A stretch of 64,000 nucleotides of DNA from Celeribacter baekdonensis. Lineage in GTDB: Bacteria > Pseudomonadota > Alphaproteobacteria > Rhodobacterales > Rhodobacteraceae. The position numbers and the translations under genes are program-made. Location of the stretch: the NCBI RefSeq assembly GCF_003047105.1, contig NZ_CP028475.1:2294001-2358000 (forward strand). The letters are read 5' to 3'. Positions 26,571-35,174 of the stretch are shown piece after piece. The stretch's first letter is position 1; each line of letters begins with the position of its first letter. The notes below the pieces were generated by a model. It worked only from the letters and a program-made list of their open reading frames with translations, was not told where the DNA came from and searched no databases.

Positions 26571-27419
26571 ATGCGCACGATCCTTATCACCGGCTGCTCC
26601 ACCGGCATCGGCCATCACGCCGCTCATTTTCTAAAATCCAAAGGCTGGCGGGTGTTTGCGACCTGCCGAGCGCAGGACGACGTGGCGCGCCTGACATCTG
26701 AGGGATTGGAAAGTTTCCGCCTCGACTACGAAGACCCCGCCTCGATAGAAGCCGGGTTCAACGAAACCCTCGCCCGCACTGGCGGCACATTGGACGCATT
26801 GTTCAACAACGGCGCTTATGCCATCCCCGCCGCTGTCGAAGACCTGCCCGTTGCCGCACTGCGCCAAAATTTCGAAGCCAATTTTTTCGGTTGGCACGAT
26901 CTGACGCGTCGGGTCATTCCGGTGATGCGGGCGCAGGGCACGGATGGCAAAGGGCACGGTCGGATCATACAATGCTCCTCCGTGCTTGGCCTCATGGCGA
27001 TGCCTTGGCGCGGCAGCTACAATTCCACAAAATTCGCCCTTGAGGGCCTGACCGACACGCTGCGGTTGGAAATGCGCGGCACCGGGATCAAAATCATCAC
27101 CATAGAACCCGGCCCGATTGGCACCGCCTTTCGCCTCAATGCGCGCAAACAATTCGACAAATGGATTGATTGGCAGGCCTCGCCACGCGCCGATCAATAT
27201 CAAAGCTCCCTCGTCCCGCGCCTCTACAAAGCCGCCGAGGCCAACACGCCGGACCCGTTTGAATTGGGGCCTGAGGCGGTCAGCGCCAAAGTTTTACGCG
27301 CGCTTGAAGCCCCCAACCCGCGCGCGCATTACTATGTCACAACGCCCACCTATATTGCCGCCCTGTCACGGCGCTTCCTGCCACAGCGCCTCATCGACCG
27401 GATGATGGCCAAGATCTAA
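26571..27419 (+). CDS. Short-chain dehydrogenase/reductase
   Basis: 282 residues, classical SDR. The cofactor-binding TGCSTGIG is at residues 7-14, NNG at 79-81, and the catalytic Ser136/137, Tyr150 and Lys154 (YNSTK) are present. The Arg residues after the first strand (TCR) suggest NADP preference, although this is inference. The substrate is unknown. The Rossmann strand starts at residue 2, so the start codon cannot be further downstream. Confidence 0.88.
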   Translation: MRTILITGCSTGIGHHAAHFLKSKGWRVFATCRAQDDVARLTSEGLESFRLDYEDPASIEAGFNETLARTGGTLDALFNNGAYAIPAAVEDLPVAALRQNFEANFFGWHDLTRRVIPVMRAQGTDGKGHGRIIQCSSVLGLMAMPWRGSYNSTKFALEGLTDTLRLEMRGTGIKIITIEPGPIGTAFRLNARKQFDKWIDWQASPRADQYQSSLVPRLYKAAEANTPDPFELGPEAVSAKVLRALEAPNPRAHYYVTTPTYIAALSRRFLPQRLIDRMMAKI

Positions 27420-27501
27420 GCAAGCTCTAAGCGCGACCATTCGCGTGTTGGGCCTTGGGCCAAAATGCGCTATCTGCGGTACAAACACGAAGGACATGCA
27501 C

Positions 27502-27708
27502 ATGAATTCCGACCCGTTTCTCTACATCATTGGCGGCGCTTGCCTCCTCGTTCTCGTCATCCTTGCGCTTGGCATCGGCCAATTTGGACGCGGTGGTGCG
27601 GAGGGAGCGAAAAAGTCCAACAAATTGATGCAATACCGCATTCTCGCGCAATTGGGTGCCGTCATCCTCGTCGTGATCTATGTAGCTCTGCGCAAAACGG
27701 GGAACTGA
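27502..27708 (+). CDS. Small twin-transmembrane protein (HIG1-like)
   Basis: 68 residues with two transmembrane helices (about 6-25 and 46-64) joined by a basic, Gly-rich loop (GRGGAEGAKKSNKLMQYRILAQ would be the loop and start of helix 2). The pattern resembles the HIG1/twin-helix proteins of alphaproteobacteria, whose mitochondrial relatives bind respiratory complexes. I chose the Met at 27502 because AAGGA stands 7 nt upstream. Its stop is one base before the adenosyltransferase start. Confidence 0.75.
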   Translation: MNSDPFLYIIGGACLLVLVILALGIGQFGRGGAEGAKKSNKLMQYRILAQLGAVILVVIYVALRKTGN

Positions 27709-27709
27709 C

Positions 27710-28282
27710 ATGGTTGTTTTAAACAAAATCTACACACGTACCGGCGACAAAGGCGAAACCGCTCTGGGCGATGGCACGCGGGTGACCAAATACAGCCCCC
27801 GTGTCGAAGCTTACGGTACAGTGGACGAATTAAATTCCACCGTGGGGCTGGCGCGTCTGCATGCGGCGGGCGAAATGGATGTGGCCCTGTCGCGCATTCA
27901 AAATGACCTGTTTGATCTCGGCGCAGACCTGTGCCGCCCCGGAATGGAACAGGACGCAGAGGCCGAGTATCCCCCGCTGCGCCTGATCGCCTCTCAGGTC
28001 GACCGGCTCGAATCGGAAATTGACGCGATGAACGCAGACCTCGCCCCCTTGCGCTCCTTTGTCCTGCCTGGCGGATCGGCCCTGGCGGCGCATTTGCATC
28101 TCTGTCGGACCGTCGCACGCCGCGCCGAGCGTCTCTCTGTCGAACTGAGCCAAGTGGAAACCATCAACGAGGTCGGCATCAAATACCTCAACCGCCTCTC
28201 TGATTGGTTCTTTGTCGCCTCGCGTGTCGCCAATGACAACGGCGCAAATGACGTCTTGTGGGTGCCGGGCGCGAACCGCTGA
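27710..28282 (+). CDS. Cob(I)alamin adenosyltransferase, PduO type
   Basis: 190 residues. Transfers the adenosyl group of ATP to cob(I)alamin to make coenzyme B12. The N-terminal ATP-binding loop YTRTGDKGETALGDGTRV is at residues 8-25; the helical bundle contains CRTVARRAERL near 137-147 and the LNRLSDWFFV segment near 161-170. Start ATG is separated from the upstream small gene by one base. It fits with the cobalamin genes at the end of the window. Confidence 0.93.
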   Translation: MVVLNKIYTRTGDKGETALGDGTRVTKYSPRVEAYGTVDELNSTVGLARLHAAGEMDVALSRIQNDLFDLGADLCRPGMEQDAEAEYPPLRLIASQVDRLESEIDAMNADLAPLRSFVLPGGSALAAHLHLCRTVARRAERLSVELSQVETINEVGIKYLNRLSDWFFVASRVANDNGANDVLWVPGANR

Positions 28283-28453
28283 CCCAGGCCATTCGCCGTG
28301 ACGCAGCGGCATTTGTTCCGCAAAACGCCACGTCTTTGAACGAAAGTTGCGCGATTAGGGGCTATTTTCTGCGTCCGCAAAGGGCTAATAAAATTGCCGA
28401 AGAACTGATTGCCCCTGTTTCGGGCGGCTGAAATCATAAGGGAGACCCCGCCA

Positions 28454-29206
28454 ATGAAGGTACTCGTACCAGTCAAGCGCGTGATCGACTACAACGTGAA
28501 GGTCAAAGTAAAGGCCGATGGCACGGGTGTTGATCTTGCGAATGTGAAGATGTCGATGAACCCGTTCGATGAGATCGCGGTTGAAGAGGCCATTCGTCTG
28601 AAAGAGGCCGGCGTGGCCAGCGAGATCGTCATTGTGTCGATCGGCGAGAAGAAATCCACCGATACGATCCGCAACGCGCTGGCCATGGGGGCGGATCGCG
28701 GCCTTCTTGTGGTTGAGGATCAGGGCGTCGAGATTGAGCCGCTGGCCGTGGCCAAAATTTTGGCCAAGATCGTGGCAGACGAGGCGCCTGAGCTGGTCAT
28801 TCTCGGCAAACAGGCGATCGACAATGACATGAATGCAACCGGTCAGATGCTGGCCGCCCTTTTGGGATGGGGCCAGGCGACCTTTGCCTCTGAGGTCAAA
28901 ATCGAAGCGGGCAAAGCGGTTGTGACCCGCGAAGTCGACGGCGGGTTGCAGACCATTTCGGTCGCGCTTCCGGCGATTGTGACCACCGATTTGCGCCTCA
29001 ATGAGCCGCGCTATGCCTCGCTTCCGAACATCATGAAGGCGAAGAAAAAGCCTTTGGATGAAAAGACATCCGCAGATTACGGCGTCGACACCGCGCCGCG
29101 TTTGACCGTTGTGTCGACCGACGAGCCGAAAGGCCGCGACGCTGGCATCAAGGTCGGATCGGTCGATGAACTGGTCGCGAAACTCAAAGAAGGAGGGCTT
29201 GTCTGA
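28454..29206 (+). CDS. etfB: Electron transfer flavoprotein beta subunit
   Basis: 250 residues, AMP-binding subunit of ETF, which takes electrons from acyl-CoA dehydrogenases to ETF-ubiquinone oxidoreductase. It begins [19 protein letters not shown] and includes the family signature [21 protein letters not shown] near 155-178. GGAG stands ten bases before the ATG at 28454. Its stop overlaps the etfA start (TGATG). Confidence 0.97.
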   Translation: MKVLVPVKRVIDYNVKVKVKADGTGVDLANVKMSMNPFDEIAVEEAIRLKEAGVASEIVIVSIGEKKSTDTIRNALAMGADRGLLVVEDQGVEIEPLAVAKILAKIVADEAPELVILGKQAIDNDMNATGQMLAALLGWGQATFASEVKIEAGKAVVTREVDGGLQTISVALPAIVTTDLRLNEPRYASLPNIMKAKKKPLDEKTSADYGVDTAPRLTVVSTDEPKGRDAGIKVGSVDELVAKLKEGGLV

Positions 29207-30126
29207 TGGCTGTTTTGTGTCTTGCTGAAGTCGCCTCTGGCGCAGTTGCGATGGATGCCACCGCCAAAGCGGTGAGCGCCTCCGCCCAACTTGGCGATGT
29301 GACGGTTTTGGTCTGTGGCCCTGCGACGGCTGCCGATGAGGCCGCGAAAATTGACGGCGTGACCAAGGTTTTGCGCGCCGATGACGCGGCTTATACCAAT
29401 GGCCTGGCCGAAAATCTGGCCGCTTTGATCGTGTCTTTGGCGGGGGATTACACGCATATCACCGCGCCCGCCACGACCACGGGCAAAAACGTCTTGCCGC
29501 GGGTTGCAGCGCTTTTGGATGTGATGATTTTGACCGATGTCACCTCCGTTGTGGATGCCGATACGTTCACGCGCCCGATCTATGCCGGGAACGCAATTCA
29601 AACGGTACGTTCGAAAGATGAAAAAAAGGTAATCACCTTCCGCACCTCGACGTTTGAGGCGGCGGGCCTGTCGGGTGCAGCAGCGGTGTCGGACATCTCT
29701 GGCGCGGAGGATGCGGGCCTGTCACAGTTTGTCGAGGACAAGGTCGCGGTCAATGATCGCCCGGAATTGACCTCCGCCAAAATCGTCGTTTCCGGCGGGC
29801 GTGGCGTCGGCTCCGAAGAAGATTTTGCCATCATTTCGGCGCTCGCGGACAAACTCGGCGCCGCCGTCGGGGCCTCGCGCGCGGCGGTCGACTCGGGCTT
29901 TGCCCCGAACGATTGGCAAGTCGGCCAAACCGGAAAAGTCGTCGCCCCCGAGCTCTACATCGCCGTCGGCATCTCCGGCGCGATCCAGCACCTCGCCGGC
30001 ATGAAAGACTCCAAAGTCATCGTCGCCATCAACAAGGACGAAGAGGCCCCCATCTTCCAGGTCGCCGACTTCGGCCTCGTCGCAGATTTGTTCCAAGCCC
30101 TGCCCGAATTGACCGGGAAGCTCTGA
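29206..30126 (+). CDS. etfA: Electron transfer flavoprotein alpha subunit
   Basis: 306 residues, FAD-binding partner of EtfB. The C-terminal FAD domain is clear from about residue 195: [42 protein letters not shown] and [18 protein letters not shown]. Probable electron donors within the window include the acyl-CoA dehydrogenase at 40990-42663. A strong terminator follows. Confidence 0.97.
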   Translation: MAVLCLAEVASGAVAMDATAKAVSASAQLGDVTVLVCGPATAADEAAKIDGVTKVLRADDAAYTNGLAENLAALIVSLAGDYTHITAPATTTGKNVLPRVAALLDVMILTDVTSVVDADTFTRPIYAGNAIQTVRSKDEKKVITFRTSTFEAAGLSGAAAVSDISGAEDAGLSQFVEDKVAVNDRPELTSAKIVVSGGRGVGSEEDFAIISALADKLGAAVGASRAAVDSGFAPNDWQVGQTGKVVAPELYIAVGISGAIQHLAGMKDSKVIVAINKDEEAPIFQVADFGLVADLFQALPELTGKL

Positions 30127-30144
30127 GTTCACGCTCTCAAGGAC

Positions 30145-30174
30145 AAAAGGCCCACCAACCGGTGGGCCTTTTTT
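30145..30174 (+). terminator. Rho-independent terminator after etfBA
   Basis: A 12-bp stem (AAAAGGCCCACC/GGTGGGCCTTTT) with a 4-nt loop and T-run, 18 nt after the etfA stop. The A-rich left flank may also serve the converging gene at 30202. Confidence 0.88.
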
Positions 30175-30201
30175 ATTTACAGTGAGCACTTTTGCGATGC
30201 T

Positions 30202-31029
30202 TCAAAGATAGCGCGCAATCGCTTCCTGAACAGCAGTGGCGGCTTTTGAATGAACGATGGGACCCAGCATTTCACGGGCAGCAGGGGCGTCGAGGTCAGA
30301 ATGGACCATCAGCTCAAAACCCTGCTCGACCTCGTCATGGGTCGCCACCACCTCCACGATATCTTTCACCAGAGGGCGAATGTCCTCAAGCATATCGCGA
30401 TTGACGAAAAGCGGATCGCCATTGATTTTGGCACAGGCCGCCTCATCATCAGGAGAATGATCCGACAGCCACAAAAGCACCAAATCGCCCTGAAGTTTCT
30501 GCGCCATGGTCCGCATCCGGGCCACCCACGCATCGCGCAATTCCTGCCGCACCATTTCAAATTTCTGCTCAGACACCGCTTCAAGAGTCTGAAGCAAATG
30601 GCGGGTAAAGTTGAAATCGGTAAAATCAATTTCGCGGTAGATCGTTTTCAATAGGGTCGAGGCGCGCAAAAAGCGATCGTTGCGCCGCGCATGAACCGCG
30701 TAAAATCGGTTCGACATATTCTGGGCCCCCGCGATTTGAACCACCGTGGTTTTCGCATGTTTGCACAGGTCCAGAACCGTCTCATCATTCAGAAACACAT
30801 CCACGCCAGCATTCACGCAGCCAAGATTGAGAGTTTCCACCCCAAGCCCGGATTCAACAAGGTCCGGGAACGGAAACTCAACATATTTGCCATAGGTTTC
30901 GGTTCCGCCGAGAAAGGCAACATAAGCCTCATCCAGATCTTTGGACGGGCCGCGGAACAAAAGTTTCGATTTGCCATAGCGGCACGGATAGTAATTGAGG
31001 GAGCCTTCGCCCCTATTTTGGTAAGCCAT
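30202..31029 (-). CDS. DUF6473-type protein
   Basis: 275 residues from the Met at 31029 (MAYQNRGEGSLNYYPCRYG), the usual N-terminus of this roseobacter family; an in-frame Met 18 codons upstream is less likely. Conserved stretches are FRGP near 26, FLGGTETYGKYVE near 37-50 and LNLGCVNAGVDVFL near 67-80. The arrangement (GGTETYGK, GxxNAG) recalls SGNH-like or polysaccharide-handling enzymes, but no function is established. It converges on etfA. Confidence 0.7.
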   Translation of the reverse strand: MAYQNRGEGSLNYYPCRYGKSKLLFRGPSKDLDEAYVAFLGGTETYGKYVEFPFPDLVESGLGVETLNLGCVNAGVDVFLNDETVLDLCKHAKTTVVQIAGAQNMSNRFYAVHARRNDRFLRASTLLKTIYREIDFTDFNFTRHLLQTLEAVSEQKFEMVRQELRDAWVARMRTMAQKLQGDLVLLWLSDHSPDDEAACAKINGDPLFVNRDMLEDIRPLVKDIVEVVATHDEVEQGFELMVHSDLDAPAAREMLGPIVHSKAATAVQEAIARYL

Positions 31030-31217
31030 GTAGTCCACCCACTGGTTCGTTATTTCACCCACAGAGCAGAGTCGCAGATACAAGTTGCGAAATCGCTAAA
31101 CCGCCAATTCAACGCAAATTTTATGGGAAGGCGGCGCCACCTTGCCCCTTGAACCAGCTCGCTGCACATGCGTAAACTTTGGCACACAAACTGGCGACAC
31201 ATCCTAAAGGTAAGAAA

Positions 31218-32093
31218 ATGGACATCCAAAACGTAGGCATCGTCGGTGCGGGACAAATGGGCAACGGCATCGCGCATGTGTTTTCACTTGCGGGCTATAA
31301 CGTGTTGCTCAACGACATTTCACAGGACGCGTTGGATCAGGCGATTGTCACCATTTCGCGCAACCTAGAGCGGCAAGTGTCGCGTGGAAAAATCGAGCAA
31401 TCCGAAATGGATGCGGCGCTATCGCGCGTGTCGACAACGCTTAAACTCGAAGAGCTAGGGGCCACTGATTTGGTCATCGAGGCGGCGACCGAGCGCGAGG
31501 ATGTAAAGAACGCGATTTTCGAACGGCTTCTACCCCATCTCAAACCTGAGACCATCCTGACCTCGAACACCTCCTCGATCTCGATCACGCGGCTTGCCTC
31601 GCGCACCGATCGACCGGAAAAATTCATGGGGTTTCACTTTATGAATCCCGTGCCTGTGATGAAACTTGTGGAGCTGATCCGCGGCATCGCGACGGATGAA
31701 CCCACCTATCATGCGCTGTTGAAAGTGGTCGAATCGCTTGGAAAAACCGCCGCAAGTGCCGAAGATTTCCCCGCCTTTATCGTAAATCGCATTCTGATGC
31801 CGATGATCAACGAGGCGGTTTACACCCTGTATGAGGGCGTTGGGTCGGTCAAATCCATTGATGAATCTATGAAACTTGGCGCGAACCACCCGATGGGGCC
31901 ATTGGAATTGGCTGACTTTATCGGTCTCGACACCTGCCTCGCGATCATGAACGTGCTGCATGATGGCTTGGCCGATACGAAATACCGGCCCTGCCCGCTT
32001 TTGACGAAATATGTCGAAGCCGGATGGCTTGGCCGCAAAACCCAGCGCGGGTTCTATGATTATCGTGGCGAGACGCCGGTTCCGACCCGATAA
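31218..32093 (+). CDS. 3-hydroxybutyryl-CoA dehydrogenase
   Basis: 291 residues. NAD-binding GAGQMG at 10-15; the catalytic His is in GFHFMNPVPVM near 138, and the C-terminal helical domain contains NRILMPMINEAVYTLYEGV and GANHPMGPLELADFIGLDT. The start at 31218 has AAGGTAAG upstream. It catalyses NAD(P)-dependent oxidation of 3-hydroxybutyryl-CoA, linking to butanoate or polyhydroxybutyrate metabolism and the ethylmalonyl-CoA route. It is a single gene with a terminator. Confidence 0.93.
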   Translation: MDIQNVGIVGAGQMGNGIAHVFSLAGYNVLLNDISQDALDQAIVTISRNLERQVSRGKIEQSEMDAALSRVSTTLKLEELGATDLVIEAATEREDVKNAIFERLLPHLKPETILTSNTSSISITRLASRTDRPEKFMGFHFMNPVPVMKLVELIRGIATDEPTYHALLKVVESLGKTAASAEDFPAFIVNRILMPMINEAVYTLYEGVGSVKSIDESMKLGANHPMGPLELADFIGLDTCLAIMNVLHDGLADTKYRPCPLLTKYVEAGWLGRKTQRGFYDYRGETPVPTR

Positions 32094-32112
32094 TAATCAC
32101 ATCACGACATAG

Positions 32113-32138
32113 AAAAGGGGCCGCAGAGGCCCCTTTTT
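32113..32138. terminator. Bidirectional terminator between hbd and the ChvGI operon
   Basis: A 10-bp stem AAAAGGGGCC/GGCCCCTTTT with 5-nt loop; both flanks support termination. It ends transcription of the hydroxybutyryl-CoA dehydrogenase gene and of the converging acyltransferase. Confidence 0.85.
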
Positions 32139-32159
32139 CACACCTGCCCCAGACATGAC

Positions 32160-33065
32160 TCAGTCCGTGCGACCGCCAAGCGCCAAGGTATGCGTGCGCA
32201 TCCATGCCATGAATTCACGGGTCTTTTTCTGCCACTCGCCGAGATCATCCGGGGTCAACGGATCGCCAATAATCGGCGACTGCGGTTTGTTCAGTGCATG
32301 CACGATTTCATGGAGCAAAAGCCCCTGCCGGATGGTCGCAGAAATTTTATCGGCAATTTGATATAACCGCGTGTTTCGCCCCGGAAAATAGATCGGCAAC
32401 ACCGTTGCCCCCGATTTCAACACCATCTTGGCGGTGAACGGGTTCCACTCTTTTTCCTTCACCGGGCCAAACCATGTTTCGGACGACGCCACAGCACCCG
32501 CCGGAAAGAGGATGATCACACCACCCGCTTTCAACGTTTCCATCGCCTCATTGCGCATGAGGATAGATTTGCGATGGCTGTCCTCTTCATGCGGGAACGG
32601 CACCGGCAACATAAACGGATCAATCTCGCGGATGCCGGTCAAAAGCGAGCGCGTGAGGATTTTATAATCCGTGCGCACCTTGCCGATCAGCTCCGCCATC
32701 ACCAAACCATCAACCAAGCCATGCGGGTGATTTGCCACAACAACAAGCGGACCAGTGGCCGGAATTTTGGCGATTTGATCCTCAGGCGTGGTGACTTTAA
32801 TCCCCATCACCTCAAGAGCTTGACTGAAAAACGGTTGGCCCATGGGCGTGCCCATACGTTCAAACCGACGTATGCGACGCAACAACGGCAGCTTGCCAGT
32901 GATCCATTCAATCGTACGGATAACCACCACCTTTGAGGGGTCCGAATAAGTCCCGGCATAAGACAGACGTCGACCGTCATATTTGATGAAATCCGCGTCG
33001 CCGGGCTTTGGCACATGGGGCTCGGTCACTTGGGTCTCGGTCGCCTGGTCTTGCGGGTGAGCCAC
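32160..33065 (-). CDS. Lysophospholipid acyltransferase family protein
   Basis: 301 residues, PlsC-like. The acyltransferase HX4D motif is seen as NHPHGLVDG (about residues 112-120), followed by ILFPAGAVASS (the FPEG-like motif) near 189-199. No clear transmembrane helix is predicted by eye. The start is GTG directly after the TAA of the HPr gene, so it is the last gene of the chvI-chvG-hprK-rapZ-EIIA-HPr operon. Possible roles include phospholipid or ornithine-lipid acylation. Confidence 0.78.
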   Translation of the reverse strand: MAHPQDQATETQVTEPHVPKPGDADFIKYDGRRLSYAGTYSDPSKVVVIRTIEWITGKLPLLRRIRRFERMGTPMGQPFFSQALEVMGIKVTTPEDQIAKIPATGPLVVVANHPHGLVDGLVMAELIGKVRTDYKILTRSLLTGIREIDPFMLPVPFPHEEDSHRKSILMRNEAMETLKAGGVIILFPAGAVASSETWFGPVKEKEWNPFTAKMVLKSGATVLPIYFPGRNTRLYQIADKISATIRQGLLLHEIVHALNKPQSPIIGDPLTPDDLGEWQKKTREFMAWMRTHTLALGGRTD

Positions 33066-33341
33066 TTACATATCCTCGCCAAATCGGTCCTTGATCAGGG
33101 CCTCCAACGCATCCGCCAAGGCATCTGCGTCCGGCCCGCTCGTTGACACGTCAATAGTGGTTCCTTTGGAGGCTGCCAACATCAAAAGCCCCATGATGCT
33201 ATCGCCCGAAGTGCTCATCCCGTCCTTGGACACTTCTGCGCTGGCATCAAACTCTTCTACCGTCTCGACAAATTTCGCCGAAGCACGCGCATGAAGACCC
33301 TTCACGTTGATGATCTCATGCGTTCTCGTCGTCGATGCCAT
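33066..33341 (-). CDS. HPr phosphocarrier protein
   Basis: 91 residues. The phosphorylated His17 is in GLHARASAKFV, and the regulatory Ser48 (GDSIMGLLML) that HPr kinase modifies is present. No sugar permease or enzyme I gene is nearby. With EIIA, RapZ and HprK it forms the regulatory, non-transporting PTS typical of alphaproteobacteria. Confidence 0.92.
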   Translation of the reverse strand: MASTTRTHEIINVKGLHARASAKFVETVEEFDASAEVSKDGMSTSGDSIMGLLMLAASKGTTIDVSTSGPDADALADALEALIKDRFGEDM

Positions 33342-33370
33342 GCCGTTTCCTGTCGTTTTTCTTATTGTTG

Positions 33371-33778
33371 TCAGCCAAGAACATCGAAACTGTCGATATA
33401 CTTTCGGCCCGCCTCTAAGGCATTTTTAACCGCTTCGCTGACCGTTTTGTGACGCGATTTTGCCAGCTTGATCAGCATGGGCAGGTTCGCGCCGTAAATG
33501 ATCTTACGATTGTCATGATGGCAGGCCATCAACGACAGATTGGACGGGCTACCGCCAAACATATCGGTCACAACCACCACACCATCTCCGGTGTCGACAT
33601 CATCGGCCGCACCGCAAATTTCCTTTTGCTTGGCCGATCGGTCATGATCCGGCTCAATAGAAATTGCCTCAACGCCCGTTTGTTTGCCCACCACATGTTC
33701 GACGGCAGCAAGGTACTCCTTGGCCAATCCTCCATGCGCGACAATAACGATTCCGATCACGCGAGCTTCCCCGATCAC
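33371..33778 (-). CDS. PTS EIIA component, mannose family
   Basis: 135 residues. The active His15 is in IVIVAHGGLAKEYL and the DMFGGSPSN signature is near residues 71-79. The start is GTG and shares bases with the rapZ stop (GTGA). No EIIB/C/D genes accompany it, so the protein is presumably a phosphorylation-dependent regulator rather than a transporter part. Confidence 0.9.
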   Translation of the reverse strand: MIGEARVIGIVIVAHGGLAKEYLAAVEHVVGKQTGVEAISIEPDHDRSAKQKEICGAADDVDTGDGVVVVTDMFGGSPSNLSLMACHHDNRKIIYGANLPMLIKLAKSRHKTVSEAVKNALEAGRKYIDSFDVLG

Positions 33779-34677
33779 AGGCCGCTTTGGCGGCGTTCCA
33801 ATTCCCGATGCCTAATTGACACCTGCCAATCATGTTCCGCAAGGGCTTTGGACAGAATTTCAGCAAGCGTCACCGATCTGTGCTGTCCCCCGGTACAGCC
33901 AAACGCGATCGAGAGGTGTTTTTTGCCCTCTTCGCGATAGGCCGGCAGCAACAGCAAGGTCAGTTCCAACACTTTTCCGAAAAATGCCGCAAAACGCGGA
34001 TCTCGTTGAACATACTCTTGGACCTTTGGGTCCGTCCCATTTAGCGCCCTCAGCGCAGGCTCCCAATAGGGGTTGGCCAGAAAGCGTACATCAAACACCA
34101 TATCGACGCCGCGTGGCATCCCGCGTTTGTAGGAAAAGCTCTGTATCGTCAGGGCCATATCGGCCTGTGTCCCTTCGGCGAACCAGCGCTCAATCTCGTC
34201 TCGAAGCTGATGCGGCGTCATCCCGGACGTATCAATCAGAATGTCCGCCCGCGCACGGATCGGTGCCAAAAGGTCAATTTCGCGGGCCACGCCATCCTGC
34301 ACGGTTTCTGCGGGGGCGAGCGGGTGCCGACGGCGGGTCTCGGAATAGCGCCGGATCAGCACCTCAGGCGAACTGTCGAGATAGAGCACCTCCGCGTCAT
34401 GATCCGGATTGCGGGTCAATTCGTCGATCACCTCGATGAGCGCATTCACCGAAAAGTCGCGATTGCGCACATCCAAGCCAAGCGCCAAAGGCCGCGTCAG
34501 CCCATGCGCCTGCAAGAGCCGAGGCAGGATCGACATCGGCAGGTTATCAATGACCTCATACCCCAAGTCCTCAAGCGCGTTGATCGCGGTCGAGCGACCA
34601 GCACCCGACGGTCCCGTGATCAAGACCACGCGGCGTTGGGACTTCGACTGCGGCAAAGGGCTGTCTTGGCTGCTCAT
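33775..34677 (-). CDS. rapZ: RNase adapter RapZ / P-loop nucleotide-binding protein
   Basis: 300 residues from the Met at 34677, which overlaps the hprK stop (TGATG). The Walker A is GPSGAGRST (22-30), with Arg in place of the usual Lys. The C-terminal region has the RapZ signature YREEGKKHLSIAFGCTGGQHRSV (about 245-270, in shortened form here). In E. coli RapZ guides RNase E to the small RNA GlmZ; no such RNA is seen here. In alphaproteobacteria the gene is joined to regulatory PTS genes, as here. Confidence 0.9.
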   Translation of the reverse strand: MSSQDSPLPQSKSQRRVVLITGPSGAGRSTAINALEDLGYEVIDNLPMSILPRLLQAHGLTRPLALGLDVRNRDFSVNALIEVIDELTRNPDHDAEVLYLDSSPEVLIRRYSETRRRHPLAPAETVQDGVAREIDLLAPIRARADILIDTSGMTPHQLRDEIERWFAEGTQADMALTIQSFSYKRGMPRGVDMVFDVRFLANPYWEPALRALNGTDPKVQEYVQRDPRFAAFFGKVLELTLLLLPAYREEGKKHLSIAFGCTGGQHRSVTLAEILSKALAEHDWQVSIRHRELERRQSGL

Positions 34678-35174
34678 CACGCGCGTCGGCCTCCTTTGAG
34701 CCATTGGAGCAAAGCCGGGGCAAAATGACGGCCTTCGACTTTGAAAAACAGGGGAATCGGGACCCCGATTAAGACCCGTTCTCGCGGTGGGGGCAAGCGC
34801 TCCCTTTCGACCTGTGACAGATCGACAAGGCCGCAGATCCGGGCCGCAGGTATCGTTCCTGCCGCAAGCAAACCCATCCCGCGTGCTTCGATCATGCCGC
34901 TGATCGGTGCGGGGGCGGTCGCAATCAAGCCCTCTTTGTCCGATTTACTCAAGATTGTGCGATCGTCAGACACAAGAGTGGCACCATAAGCCATGAGCTC
35001 TAGGGCCAATGTGGATTTGCCACTGCCGGAAGGGCCGAGGATCAACAGGCCTCTGTCACCAAAAGCCACGCAACTGGCGTGTAGGTTCAGGGGGGAGCCA
35101 TCCGAGGCCGCGTAAAAAAGGCCGGCGCTGTTCTGCGCCGGCCTTTGATCTTTGTCTGTGTCGTGTCCACTCAC
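34677..35174 (-). CDS. hprK: HPr kinase/phosphorylase, short alphaproteobacterial form
   Basis: 165 residues, against about 310 in Firmicutes; the N-terminal half is missing, which is normal for alphaproteobacteria. Walker A GPSGSGKST is at 47-55, and the capping/catalytic loop ISGMIEARGMGLL (near 91-103) is well conserved. It acts on Ser48 of HPr. The GTG start overlaps the chvG stop (GTGA). Confidence 0.92.
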   Translation of the reverse strand: MSGHDTDKDQRPAQNSAGLFYAASDGSPLNLHASCVAFGDRGLLILGPSGSGKSTLALELMAYGATLVSDDRTILSKSDKEGLIATAPAPISGMIEARGMGLLAAGTIPAARICGLVDLSQVERERLPPPRERVLIGVPIPLFFKVEGRHFAPALLQWLKGGRRA

